Positions 1-12,700 of a DNA stretch of 64,000 bases are shown here, piece by piece. The stretch's first letter is position 1. The number at the start of each line of letters is the position of its first letter. Made by a program: the position numbers and the translations under genes. This DNA comes from Spisula solida (lineage: Eukaryota > Mollusca > Bivalvia > Venerida > Mactridae), in assembly GCA_947247005.1 (NCBI GenBank), contig OX365952.1:42512722-42576721 (forward strand), given 5' to 3'. The notes under the pieces were generated by a model. The model was not told where the DNA came from. It did not search any database and saw only the letters and a list, made by a program, of their open reading frames with translations.

Positions 1-178
1 ACGTCAACCTTAATAGCTTGAATAGCCAATTCATGTCATTCAAAGTTTATTTGATTAAATTAGAGTTGTACCATTGTCACATAATAATATCACAACGCCT
101 GGCTGGTGGACACAAGTTACATTATACATCACTTGATGATACACGTACCTGAATCACAAATCCCAGGATTCATTCCCG

Positions 179-268
179 CGCCCGGCTAGTACACGTTGCC
201 TAGAATCCAGCGCCCGGCATGTACACGTTGCCTAGAATCCAGCGCCCGGCATGTACGCGTTGCCTATA
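179..268. repeat. 32-bp tandem repeat, about 2.8 copies
   Basis: Copies begin at 179, 211 and 243, each starting CGCCCGGC and containing GTACACGTTGCCTAGAATCC. The unit is more GC-rich than its surroundings. A related CGCCCGG word recurs at 469. It lies upstream of the peroxidase start, but no known promoter motif was recognised in it. Confidence 0.85.
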
Positions 269-300
269 CATAGGATTCACATCGGGTACACGAGCATCGT

Positions 301-600
301 CTGGCACCCGGATGATTTGTCACCCTCGTGTTAGTCGGACAGTGCGATTAATTAAGATGAATGCGATACTGACATGATTTCGTACTTTAGGTATCAACAC
401 AAGTCGGGTATTTTCCGACATACCAGGAATGATCACAGAACGCGTGTTCTCGATTGTTCATAAGTCCGGCGCCCGGTTGATTTGTGACCAGGGTATAAGC
501 CAGGCCGAGCGGTACTGACATGATACCGTACTTAAGGTGTCTACATATGTCGGGTATTTTCAGACATACCAGGAATGATCACAGGACGCTTGTTCTTGGT
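301..600. repeat. Diverged tandem duplication of the promoter/exon 1 region
   Basis: The stretch from about 301 to 455 resembles 467-600. Both contain CCCGG-TGATTTGT, ACTGACATGAT, GTACTT-AGGT, GTCGGGTATTTTC and then GACATACCAGGAATGATCAC. The downstream copy carries the peroxidase start codon at 575. The upstream copy has an equivalent ATG at 429 that opens only 29 codons (stop at 516-518) and diverges after the first residues. The upstream copy could act as an upstream ORF or a dead alternative first exon. The duplication is seen directly; the roles are inference. Confidence 0.75.
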
Positions 601-737
601 TGCCCTTCTCATGAATGCAGTGGTAACATGTCATGCTACATATTTGGACAGCAAGCGGGCAATCATAACTGCTGTACGTGTGGCGGAAGCAGAAATGATG
701 AAACATCGTAGACTTAACGAGGCTTTGTATAGATCAG
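575..737 (+). CDS. Peroxidase exon 1: start codon and signal peptide
   Basis: It opens [21 protein letters not shown], a short charged N-terminus followed by a hydrophobic core and an A-x-A-like cleavage region near residue 21. This predicts secretion. The donor is GTTAGA after TCAG. One base is carried over and fits the next exon exactly (G + GT). The start was chosen because it is the ATG that immediately precedes the hydrophobic segment. Confidence 0.8.
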
Positions 738-3700
738 GTTAGACAATTATAATCCCGTTGCTTTTCTTTATTTCATTTATATATTTTCCAAATCATGAAA
801 CCTGGCCCCAGTCTCCCAAAGCATCTCAAATAGAAATCAGGGTCTTAATTTGACAGAATTCTGAAGTTGGAGCTCTTTGAAATGTTACTGTATTAAATTC
901 CGAATATTGTTTATGTTTTGTCATGCCCATTTTTAGTCCAGCCTCAAATGGAAATAAACACAAAGGCACATGTCCATATTTGAGATTAGATTTAGCACAT
1001 ATTGAGAAGTTGCAGGAGATCGGGGGTTGCATTCAATATTGACTTTAATTGACTTAAGGATTTGAACAACCAATCAGATCACACCATATTAAACTCTTGG
1101 TCAGTAACAGGCGATATGATTGACTATATTTATTCTTCAATTAAATAAGATCAATGTTGGGTACCACCACAGGGCCTGATCTATTTCAAACTGGCTTGTA
1201 TATTTTTGTTTTCTAATATTGAGACATTTAGCTGTCTATCTGATTTTTAAAAAAAAAAAGTCTAGTTGGTACTTAATGAGAGAGTAGGAGGTTATCATAA
1301 TCTGAGGATATTATTGGTTACGGCCTGAACTGCAAGAATGCTGCAACTCAGAGTTGAAAGTTGATATTCTGTTTTCTGCATCAACAAATGTCTCAATTTT
1401 ATATAATACAATGTTTGAGCCTCGTGAAAGATACATTGTATTGTCATAGATACATGGACACATGCCTTTTGGGATTCAAACCTTTGCACTTTGGCTCCAA
1501 GGCAGATGCTTTATTCATTCAATCAAATATCCAACAAAAAATGGATATGCAAATCTAAACATAGCCGAATTATGACTGAAGACACATAATGCATGGCACG
1601 CGCTTCGGAAATTATCGGCCGTGTCAGTTTAATCAAATTATCAGAGTATTCTTTGACTTAATGTAGGCCTTCACTACTATATAACACATCTATCATTCAG
1701 GTATTGACGGTGACAAACGGAAGATGGACCATAAGAGAATGCTTAGTATGTTCCAAGTCATGAAGAAATCCAGGAAAATGGACGCAAATATTGCAGACAT
1801 GTTGTTGAGGGCAACACAAGAGTTAACCAGAATGTAAGATTTTTAAAGACCCCCGGTCACACATAACGAATACCACTCGACGACAACTTGCGAATACTGG
1901 AGAATAGAACTTCGGCACAATTCGTTCTCATTAGTACTCGTATGGATGCGTTTGTGAGTGTATGTGTCCGTTGCCATTACTTTTGTTCGGTCACAGTTCG
2001 TAAGAAATAAAAAAATACTCGATTCGTCAGGCATTGTTAAAAGATTCGTTATGTGTGACAGGGCCTTAACAACATTTTGTGATTGGTTGATAGACTAGAT
2101 ATTTGCAAACTTCCCCGGCCTTTCTCTTTTTATGACACGAAATATGTCCTTTATTTATGTTTTTATGTGTTGTATTAAGTCATATCTTTGTTTTGATTAT
2201 CATACGAGTATCAAGTGCATGTACAATTTCACTTAATTAATTAAGTAAGGACAGCTTAGTTTATTACATTCAGCTTACATTCAACCTAGTTAATGGACCA
2301 ACACCTGCCTCTAATTTATATTGACGCCTTTTGAACATAAATGTTGTGATACATTGTGGCATAACGCTTGATGTGCATTGTAGAAAATTTATCAGCCCAG
2401 ACTGGCGAACAATGCAGTAAAAATTTTTAATACATTCTACTTGCCGCGGTATGTGGTGTTCATCCGTGATTGCCCCATTGGCTCATGGAGGTGACAGTGT
2501 CATTCGCCACAGTGCTTGAAATGCTTTTATCCAATTTGAAATCGTTTAATAATAATTATAATTATTATAATAACAACAATTATGTATATGATCAGGATGA
2601 GGATGCGTATTAAAGACTTACGAATATATCGTGGTATACGTTCCAAGTGGTTAGCCGTTATATCCCCTTTCTGTAAACCACGCCTTCCTGTGTGCGACAA
2701 CAAATCACCTTATCGCACAGTCGACGGAACATGTAACAACCGGAAGTACCCAACATGGGGAATGTCTGATAGAGATCAACGGCGTGCACTTCCGGCAGCA
2801 TACGAAGATGGTAATACTGTTTTTTTTAATAAAGTTAATTGAGTTGATGTTAATAGCATGTAATAGTAAAACTAACATATAAACACAAACAAAAAATGTG
2901 CATGCATGTAAACAGATTTGATTTATAACAAACAGTCCTTACTATGGTCGTCGCGATATGTCACAGATGACAAAAATGGTACAGGTATGTTTCTCAATGT
3001 TTAACGGAAATCGAAAAATTGATACCTCTGTTTCAAAATTGGTGACTTTTTGTATTTACAAACCTCACGTTTCTTGAGACAAACACAACTTTTGCAATTA
3101 CCTGTCCAAGCAAATGGCTGAGCAAGTTTGCTTATAGATTTTTTGCTATATTTTCACAGGCATAACAGTTCCACGTCAGTTCAGTGGTACAGGTGTCCCG
3201 CTACCCAGCCCACGGCTAATCAGTAACAAGTTACATCAGTCACCTGTGTCTGATATACGTGAACATACAGATACAGTGATGGTCATGCAATGGGGACAGG
3301 TTCTGGACCATGACATACTGGACACACCTGTGATGCAAGGTAACGTATCCATAAAAGTACATGCACTAAGATAATCCTCCAATTTAAATGTTTCAGATAT
3401 AACTTGTGCTTGTGTTCTGGACAATAATAACGGCGTATAAAACACAAAAACAAACACACAACCAGCAACGCACATCAACACCCATTAGCACAGTACACCA
3501 TAGAGCATGTACAACGCAGCAGATGACAGAACAGAGCACAGAGCATAGAACAGAGCACAGTGAGCACAGAGAGCACAGAACAGAGCACAGAACAGAACAG
3601 AGCACAGAACAGAGCACAGAACAGAGCACAGAACAGAGCACAGAACAGAGCACAGAACAGAGCACAGAACAGAGCACAGAACAGAGCACAGAACAGAGCA

Positions 3701-6700
3701 CAGAACAGAGCACAGAACAGAGCACAGAACAGAGCACAGCACAGCACAACACAGAACACAGACCAGAGCATAGACCAGAGCACATACCAGAGTACAGACC
3801 AGAGCAAAGAACAGAGCACAGAACAGAGCACAGAGAGCACATAACAGAACACAGAACAGAACAGAGGACAACACAGAACAGAGCACAGAACAGAGCACAA
3901 CACAGACCAGAGCACAGACCAGAGCACAGAACAGAGCACAGCACAGAGCACAGCACAGAGCACAGCACAGAGCACAGAGAGCACAGAACAGAGCACAGAG
4001 GACATAACAGAGCATAGAACAGGGCATAGAACAGAGCAGAGAACAAAGCACAGAACAGAGCACAGCATATAGCACAGCATAGATCAGAGCACAGAACAAA
4101 GCACAGAACAGAGCAGAGAACAAAGCACAGAACAGAGCACAGCATATAGCACAGCATAGATCAGAGCACAGAACAAAGCACAGAACAGAGCACAGAACAG
4201 AGCACAGAACAGAGCACAGAACAGAGCACAGCATATCACAACACAGAGCACAGTGAGCACAGAACAGAGCACAGAGCATAGAACAGAGCACAGTGAGCAC
4301 AGAGAGCACAGAACAGGGCACAGAACAGAACAGAGCACAGATCATAGAACAGAGCACAGTAAGCACAGAACAGAGCACATAACAGAACAGAGCACGGAAA
4401 AGAGCACAGAACAGAACAGACCAGAGCACACAACAGAACAGAGCACAGAACAGAGCACGGAAAAGAGCACAGAACAGAACACACCAGAGCACAGAACAGA
4501 ACAGAGCACAGAAGAGAACAGAGCACAGAGCACAGAGCACAGAGCACAGAGCACAGAGCACAGAGCACAGAGCACAGAGCAGAGCAGAGCAGAGCAGAGC
4601 AGAGCAGAGCAGAGCAGAGCAGAGCAGAGCACAACACAACACAACACAACACAACACAACACAACACAACACAACACAACACAACACAACACAACACAAC
4701 ACAACACAACACATAACTACACATGAGGATAACAACAGGTGTATAATGTATAATGTATAATAATTTGCTACAGACTTACCACGTGTACATGTATGTTATG
4801 GTTAAACCACATCTATTACAGGGCATGATGGGGCCAGTATTACGTGCTGTGGTGTGACCAGACATAAACATAGACCTGCATGTTTTCCTATTACTGTACC
4901 TACAAGGGACACGTTCTTCAACACAGATTGTATGAATATGGTACGCTCAGCTCCGACATCCACTGACGACTGTATGTTTGGTATGATATGTTTAACTCAC
5001 TCTAGGATCACATGATCACTGTATATCACGTGATTAAAGTACTGCTATATCACATGACTGAGATATATCACGTGACTGTAGTTAATCACATGTCTGTTGT
5101 ATATCACGTGACAGCGGTGAAATGGTTTAAACAAGACGTGGACTTCTACATGAATCTTAAGCATAACATATGTTTGTATTTCGAAAGTGATTGTGGTGTG
5201 CCTTTGTCTATTGTACGCAGTTGTTCTTTTTCAGCACCATTCAATCGCTGTACCTCTGGATCGAACCCGCTCCGGCATATTTACCTTTATCAACATCTTT
5301 ATCGTATGACCATTTATTTCGATACAAACCAAACATAAAGGAAAATATTAATTTGAAAACTTCTAACTCTGATTTTATTTCATAGGGAATTGTTAACAAG
5401 AACCACTCATACTATTTAATTATCAACGTTTCGACCTTAGCCTTTTTCAATACACCCAAACAAAAGTTCTTCACTACATTATATAGGCATTGTGGTCAGC
5501 CATATGGAAAATAATCAAATATCATTAATTTCAAAATGGCTGACCACAATGCCTATATAATATAGTGAAGAACTTTTGTTTGGGTGTATTGAAAAAGGCT
5601 AAGGTCGAAACGTTGATAATTAAATAGTATGAGTGGTTCTTGAAAAATTCTAGTTTTGATTTACAGATTGCAGCTTGGTTGGTCTCATATTGGCTTATCA
5701 TTGTTTGTATTCCCAGGTGTGAGGAACCAGTTAAATCAGGCCACATCTTACATTGATGCAAGCTATCTGTATGGTGCTGACGTCATGACAGCCAAACAAC
5801 TTCGGTCATTTAAAGGAGGTAACTACATATCTTATTACTACGCTGCATTTGCTCGGTCGAGATTTGCCGAAATGCAACGTCATCATTACTTAAACACGTT
5901 CGACCAAGGTTTGACGAAAATTGCACTCTACTTTAAAAATATTATAATATTATATCTAAATGCATTCACAAATGGGTAGTTAATGACCATACAGTGATTT
6001 ACCGTTTGACATTAAGGTAAGTCATACTTTGCAAAAATTGCGAATTCTTGACTATTTTTATTTTATTTATTTGTGCTAAAATAATGTTAGTCAAAATTAA
6101 TGTTCTATTTCATTTCAGGTTTTCTAAAGATGACCAGAGATGGAATGTTTAAACCTCACGAAGATCAACATAACTGCATGAACAAACGACCCAGAGGTTA
6201 CTGCATGAAATCAGGTAGGGAAATTCTGTTGTCCTGTGGTTGAAATATATAGCAGCCAGCATATTTTACATAATTATATTTATATGCTCTGGTGTAACGT
6301 TTCATTTAAACGTTTGTACCATTCATTCTGTTGAGGATCTTATGAAGATTGGTTTATATTGTCAAATAAGTTTCCTCGTAAAATAATGTCTTAATTATTA
6401 TTATTTTCCAACACTAGTCTTAGTTTAAACATATTTAATTACCCAAACAATGTCATACAAATATATATATATAAATACATTTTTATATACATTGGTAAAA
6501 GGGTCGAGCCACAAGTTCCAAAACTTAGTTACGGCTCTCCCCTTATACCAAATACATTACAATATATTCAATTAATAACACTAGTCTGATATGGCAATTG
6601 GTGAATTTGATGCTTGTAAAGTATGTCTTACGACACAAATATAAAAGTTTGTTTCGATCATGGATGAGAAAATGAGGAGTGCAATACCTTCATCGCTTTA

Positions 6701-9700
6701 TTTTATTCGAAATTAAGACCCATCTCATCAATTATCATTGCATTTAGTCTCTTTAGTTAACATTCGATATAAATTGTTGTAACTGTGATAGAAGTAGAAT
6801 TAGCTTAATGAGATAAACTTTGATGACTTTTTATAATAATTGTCTAAACCATCTCAATGGCGTTTGTTTGCATTATTAAGAAAATTCTAACTGACCAGTA
6901 CCAGCAGCACTGGTGTGCCTCGATGCAAAACTCCACTAAAGGAGCATCTTATTATTCATTTAAATCATCCATCTATTTTGAAGACTATTTTAAAATAGTC
7001 CCATTGTGCAAAGCACTGACACTATTCAGACTTCGGACAGACAACCACAGGTTACCTGTAGAGACTGGACGTTGGACTGACATTGATTACCAAGACAGAT
7101 TATACCCGTTATGTAACTTAAGACAAATTGGAAACGCATCACATTATTTACTTTATTGTCCTTTTTCCAAGCAACCAGACTATTTTATATTAAACAACGT
7201 TTGTCTAACACATATGGCGGATACGAAATAATCATATTAAGTAAAAACCGCACAACATTAGAAAAGATCAGTGCCTTTGCTGCCATTGTAATTAAACACT
7301 TTAGGTAATACCATTGATATCACTACCATAAATTAATTGTAATTGTCGATTTAAGTAAACCTTTGTGCAACCCTTTTCCGCATTCTATTATTGAAACATT
7401 AGTTATCCCCGTGAACATGTTCATTAAACTATGTTACAAGTGATCTTTTACATCAGTCTGTACTATAACCCCAGTGAAATACATTCCCGTTCTTTAGTTG
7501 AAACAATTGCATTTTTCGTGTACCTAAACTATGTTAAAATTTATATATTTAAACTTACAAGAACTGTGCCATTACTGTATGAATTTTTATAATCCTATAT
7601 TATATGTATAACCTGTACTAGGATTGAATAAAGATTGTTTGACCTTGACTTTTGCATTCAAGAATATATTGTTTTTGATGATTTTCGTGATTTAGACATT
7701 ATTGCTCATGGAATAGGGAGTTAAACGATAGTTATTTTCCCCGATACATGTTATAAATATGTTTCGAACATAATTTGCCAGTTATACTGTATATAACACT
7801 TTCACTGGTAAAACGAATTAAACAATAGTTTTTTCCCCGATATATGTTATTAATAGACTTTGAACATAATTCTTCAGCTAATATATTACTTCCCTTCGGG
7901 TAAAAGGTATTTAACAGAAGTTATTTTCCCCGGTACATGTTATATGGGCACGTACTTGCAGGCGATGAGCGGTTACACGTGGTTCCTGGTCTTGCTGCAG
8001 TACAGATACTGTTGTTACGGGAACATAACAGGATTGCAAATATATTTGGACGTGTCAATGTTAATTGGAATGATGAGAAGATTTATCAAGAAACTCGGAA
8101 GATAATTAGTGCAATAAATCAACACATCACGTATACAGAATATCTGCCTAAAAGTAAGTTCAGTACTCAATCAAATAAAACATCACTTTCGCTGAATTAA
8201 GGAGGTCGAAGCATTACTTGAAATTAGTAACTTTAAGAGAATTTTGTTCCAATGATTGCTGAAACTAGTTCATTCAACTTTTCGACAGCTAGGACCTGGG
8301 CGGATCATTTACTCGTTCAGATGTGTATTTGGCATTGTGTCGTGTATGTTTTCTGTGCTCGGCTGGTTAATTGGAGTGCTGCCTTCCCTGTCTGACTTAA
8401 TATTACCTTTTAGCACTGTGTAAATTCAGCACATATAACTACTACTTGGATTCAATAATTACAAAAACAGTAGGAACATCAATGGTTCAGTGATCAAAAA
8501 AGAATATTTCGTTTTATTGTATACTAGCCGACTCAACTATTTACATTTTCCGAATGTTGACAAAGTGCGTTGATACACGACACGACGTAACCACAGATAA
8601 CAGCATCATTAATAAAGAGTATTTTTTTTATAAAATTTATAATATCTAAGATAACATAATTTTTTTAAAAATATTTTTTTACTCTTTATCAATGATACAG
8701 TTACCTGTGGACGTTACATGATGGTCAAACATCTGTCTATTTTCAGTTCTAGGGCAGGAACACATGAAGAAATTCAGACTGCTTTCAAATCGTAGAGGAC
8801 ATGACACCGTGTATAACCCGTCACAGGATGCTACCATCTTCAACGTTTTCGGTGCAGCAGCGTTTCGATTCGGTCATTCACAAATTACGAACAATGTCGG
8901 CATGATATCCCACAATAATTCATATTCAGCAACAAACATTGAGAAAACATTCAATAAGCCGACAATGGTTAGTATAGAACCTGAATATCGATTGTAGGAA
9001 ACACGTTCATCCTATAAGGTTGAATTGTTGCCGGAAGTCATTTGACGCGTGTGTACATGGCATTCAGATTTTCAATACTGTTAATTTTTAGGACTTCAGA
9101 CAGCTAAAACTAGGTATTTCAGCCGTTTTATTGTTGAAACTATGTCATTCAATTTGGTCATTCAGCTTTTTGATTGCTGAAACTAGTTCATTCAGCGTTT
9201 TGATTGCTGAAACTAGTTCATTAAGTTTTTGACAGCTGGGACTTGGGCGGATCATTTACTCGTTCGGTTGTGTTTGGCATTGTGTCTTGTATGTTAAGTT
9301 GAGTGCTGCCTTCTCTGTCCGACTTAATATTACCTTTTTTTGTACTGACCTACTAATAAATACTATGTTTTTCAGTAATACTGTATAAATATTAAATATT
9401 ATTGCTTGCATTTCTTTTCAAATTGTGTATTTCTTTAAGCTTTTTACTGGTGATCACCTAGGAACAGACAATGTTAATCGCTGGTTGTGTCGGGAAAAGG
9501 GAGGTAAATCTGACAGGTTTCTTGTGTCGGGTGTACGGGATAAACTGTTCTTTGATGAAGATGGAAAAAGCTTTGATCTCGCCGCTTTAAACATACAGGT
9601 ATGATTGGTTTACGTTTTTAACTTATTTTAACCGTAATATCACATATACTTTGAATAGTAGTATTACTATCAAATGCTGAGGAGTGCTTCAAGAAGCGAA

Positions 9701-12700
9701 CTACGTCTGTATCATAAAACCGGAAATAATGTGTTCACAACATGCTCCCACTGATCATAAGTATTTCTTCCATAAGGAGACCCCCTAGTGGCATTCCCCT
9801 GACACTGGACCAACCAGCAGTTTCCTCGAATTACCCTTGTGTACTGAGCGATAATCAAGGGAGATATACCAGTATCGTGTTAAAGACTTTCGTATGTACA
9901 TGTCGCGGCCTTGGATCGAACCAAAACCTTTCCATTCCCGATGCGAACATTCTATTTACTCGTCCATCGGTGACTGTTGTGAATATATGTGGTGGTTCCA
10001 AGACTATCATAATTTTAGGACTGTACTGTGGGATTGTAAAATGATGTGGGTATTACATTTCAGTTTAAGTCAAAGCAAACCCATGAACAACAACTCATGT
10101 ATGAAGGTGTCTTACAATGTCTTCATCCATTTCGGAGATCGTTTTTATTTCGTGTTATAGTTCATCGACGTAATCAACGGACATTAATCGTCAAGAAGTA
10201 AAATAAACTATTCCACAGAAAATTTGTACTTGCAATTTGTAAAGTTGTCATTGTATACATTATATAGTCATGTTATAATACATCACAGAGAGGGCGGGAT
10301 CATGGCATTCCGGGTTATAACGCATGGAGAGAATGGTGTGGACTTCCGGTAGCGTTCCATTTTGGTACCGGACCGGGTGGACTGGTTGACATGGAAACTG
10401 ATGTGGCTGATATATTGCGCAAACTCTACAGGTATGAGCCAGCTTGGAAACGCTATAAAGCAGCAACACGGTTACTACAACATTCTCGCTTTATCCATCA
10501 TACGCTCTCCACATCGCATTGACTTCCTCTTGTCGTTACAATAGGGAGCTGCAAATATTCGCCGTTGTTCAGAGGTTGTTAATTCGCAGAAGTTACCTTA
10601 ATAGTAAATATCGACTTAGGAAAATTTTGAATGTGTTGTTATAGAGAGGATGCTGTTCTACAGAGGGTCGCTGTATGTACTGTATGTCGCTTTAAACATT
10701 TGTTGGCCTAATACTATATAATCATAGCTTTATTTTAAGATGGTCTTAAAGTATTTTCGCTTCCGATGTATTGGTAATTACGTGGGTCTTGTTTTAGGAA
10801 ACCCTCGGATATAGATATATTTGCTGCTGGACTCTCTGAACGACACGTGTATGGTGGGAGAATGGGGCCGACATTTGCATGTATAGTAGGCAGACAGTTC
10901 CAGAATCTTAAACATGGTGACAGGTTCTGGTATGAAAACAAATTCCGCCATACTGGATTTACTGAAGGTATGCCTGTTTCGTTTGAGTTGTCTGTTTTAC
11001 ATCTTGTTAGCGATATTTTTGATCGTTGTCACGTACACTGCCCCAAATTGTTCCAGAAAAACAATCTGACATCGTATTTCAGCGATATTGTGGTAAAAAC
11101 TAACTTCAGCTAACGTACTGTCCAGTTAGGAAAATAAAAGAGTGACGCAGTGGTCGAAGCCAACTGCCAATTATACTGGATTATCCAGACATCTACAATG
11201 CTGAACTTAAATACTATACCAGTTCAGACAATGGTTGTAATATTTTGTGTACACATAAAATAACATGTACCTCTCACATTATCCTAACTGAATTGTAGTT
11301 TGACGCATTTGAACAAAGCAGTATTTCGTTAAAAAGTTGGTGTAGTTCTAATACTCTATTGTCGTAGCGAAATGGTCTCTCTAAATAGAAAAAAACCTTT
11401 GAAATAATGTCACTTTCCGGACTCCGTAGATTGTAATACAATATGACAATTTATTCATTTAACTGATTTATCGGAACATATTATTACTAATGGTTCAGAT
11501 TATGTAATAATTGACGATACATCATTTGTACAGTAATATGATTCAAAATAAATGGGAGATATTGGTATACCGTCTCGTGCTAAAGTTTCTGTATTTTCTC
11601 AATAAAATGTGCGTAATATCACATTTCTGTAATCTTGATAAAATTCCCTAGCTGGTCGAATTTCAATTTATAAAGAAATACGAGTTAGTATTATTAATTG
11701 CGAGAACAATAGTTGACATGCTGCCTTCCTTGTTTGATTTATTATCATCTTTTTACAGCTAAGCATAATAAACATATATTTGATATTGGAATTGAATTCA
11801 GAAATACGATGATTTAAATGAATCATAGGTTCGTTTGTGTATTGCCGAGACAAAAGTAATTGAAATTTGTTATTTGATGCACATTGCCATTAAATAGACG
11901 ACATCGATGCTGATTACTATCATTATGATTATTAACATGCTGATGGGTTTGTGTGTTTGTATTTACTGTTAAGACATTTTACATTGCTAGGTTCGTGCTG
12001 TCTGGGTCAGATGCAATACTGTCATAGAACAGCAAGATTAATGATTCCTAATCTCTTACCACATTTTCCCAACCTTCTAGTTTGTGTTTAGTTTACAAGA
12101 TATATCGTAGCAACCAAAACCCGTAACGGAGCTGGACACAGAACGGTATATAGTATTAAACATGGAACGTAAAATGAATATAAGAAAGCCCTTACATCCG
12201 TTCCGTCTTACTGCAAGTTTTGTTTTATTTTGGGAAAACATTTTTCATTCCAGTCATATCTTATCAGTTTTATGCTAAAATAGAACAAATTCCAACTGTT
12301 CCTGGTCAAAATCTATTCCTCCCCGAAAAAAATATTTTTTACTTTTTTAGAACAAACACTTCTTCCGTTGTTTTTATTCCATTTAAAGTTTACGAAATGG
12401 AATACTGAATATAACTTATACCATAAACGCCACATTTTAACATACTACAGAATGTATAAAAATGAGAATTGACGATCAGGGGGCGGGTAAATTATTTCTG
12501 CACCCAATGCAAAAAGAGTTAACTAGAATAGACTAACTGGCAGCTTTGACAACGATTCTACCCGGACTTCTGCTCGGTTTTGAGTGATCTTCATTTAGTT
12601 CTCTAGTTGTATAACTCAGACAAGTGAGTATGTTACTTTACCTTGTAATATTATCTACAAACGATGCATTATCATTAATTGTTATGTTGCAGGACAATTG

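Noticed and set aside
3485..4735. Long Cys/Leu-rich (minus) and Thr/Glu/Gln-rich (plus) open frames of up to 416 codons
   Set aside because: They are translations of the 12-bp/5-bp tandem array, open in most frames because the unit has no stop codon, and lie inside a peroxidase intron.
8764..8997. Peroxidase exon 10 read through to its in-frame stop as a gene end
   Set aside because: A good donor (GTTAGT) at 8968 joins exon 11 in phase 0 and restores NIQRGRDHG and the rest of the domain.
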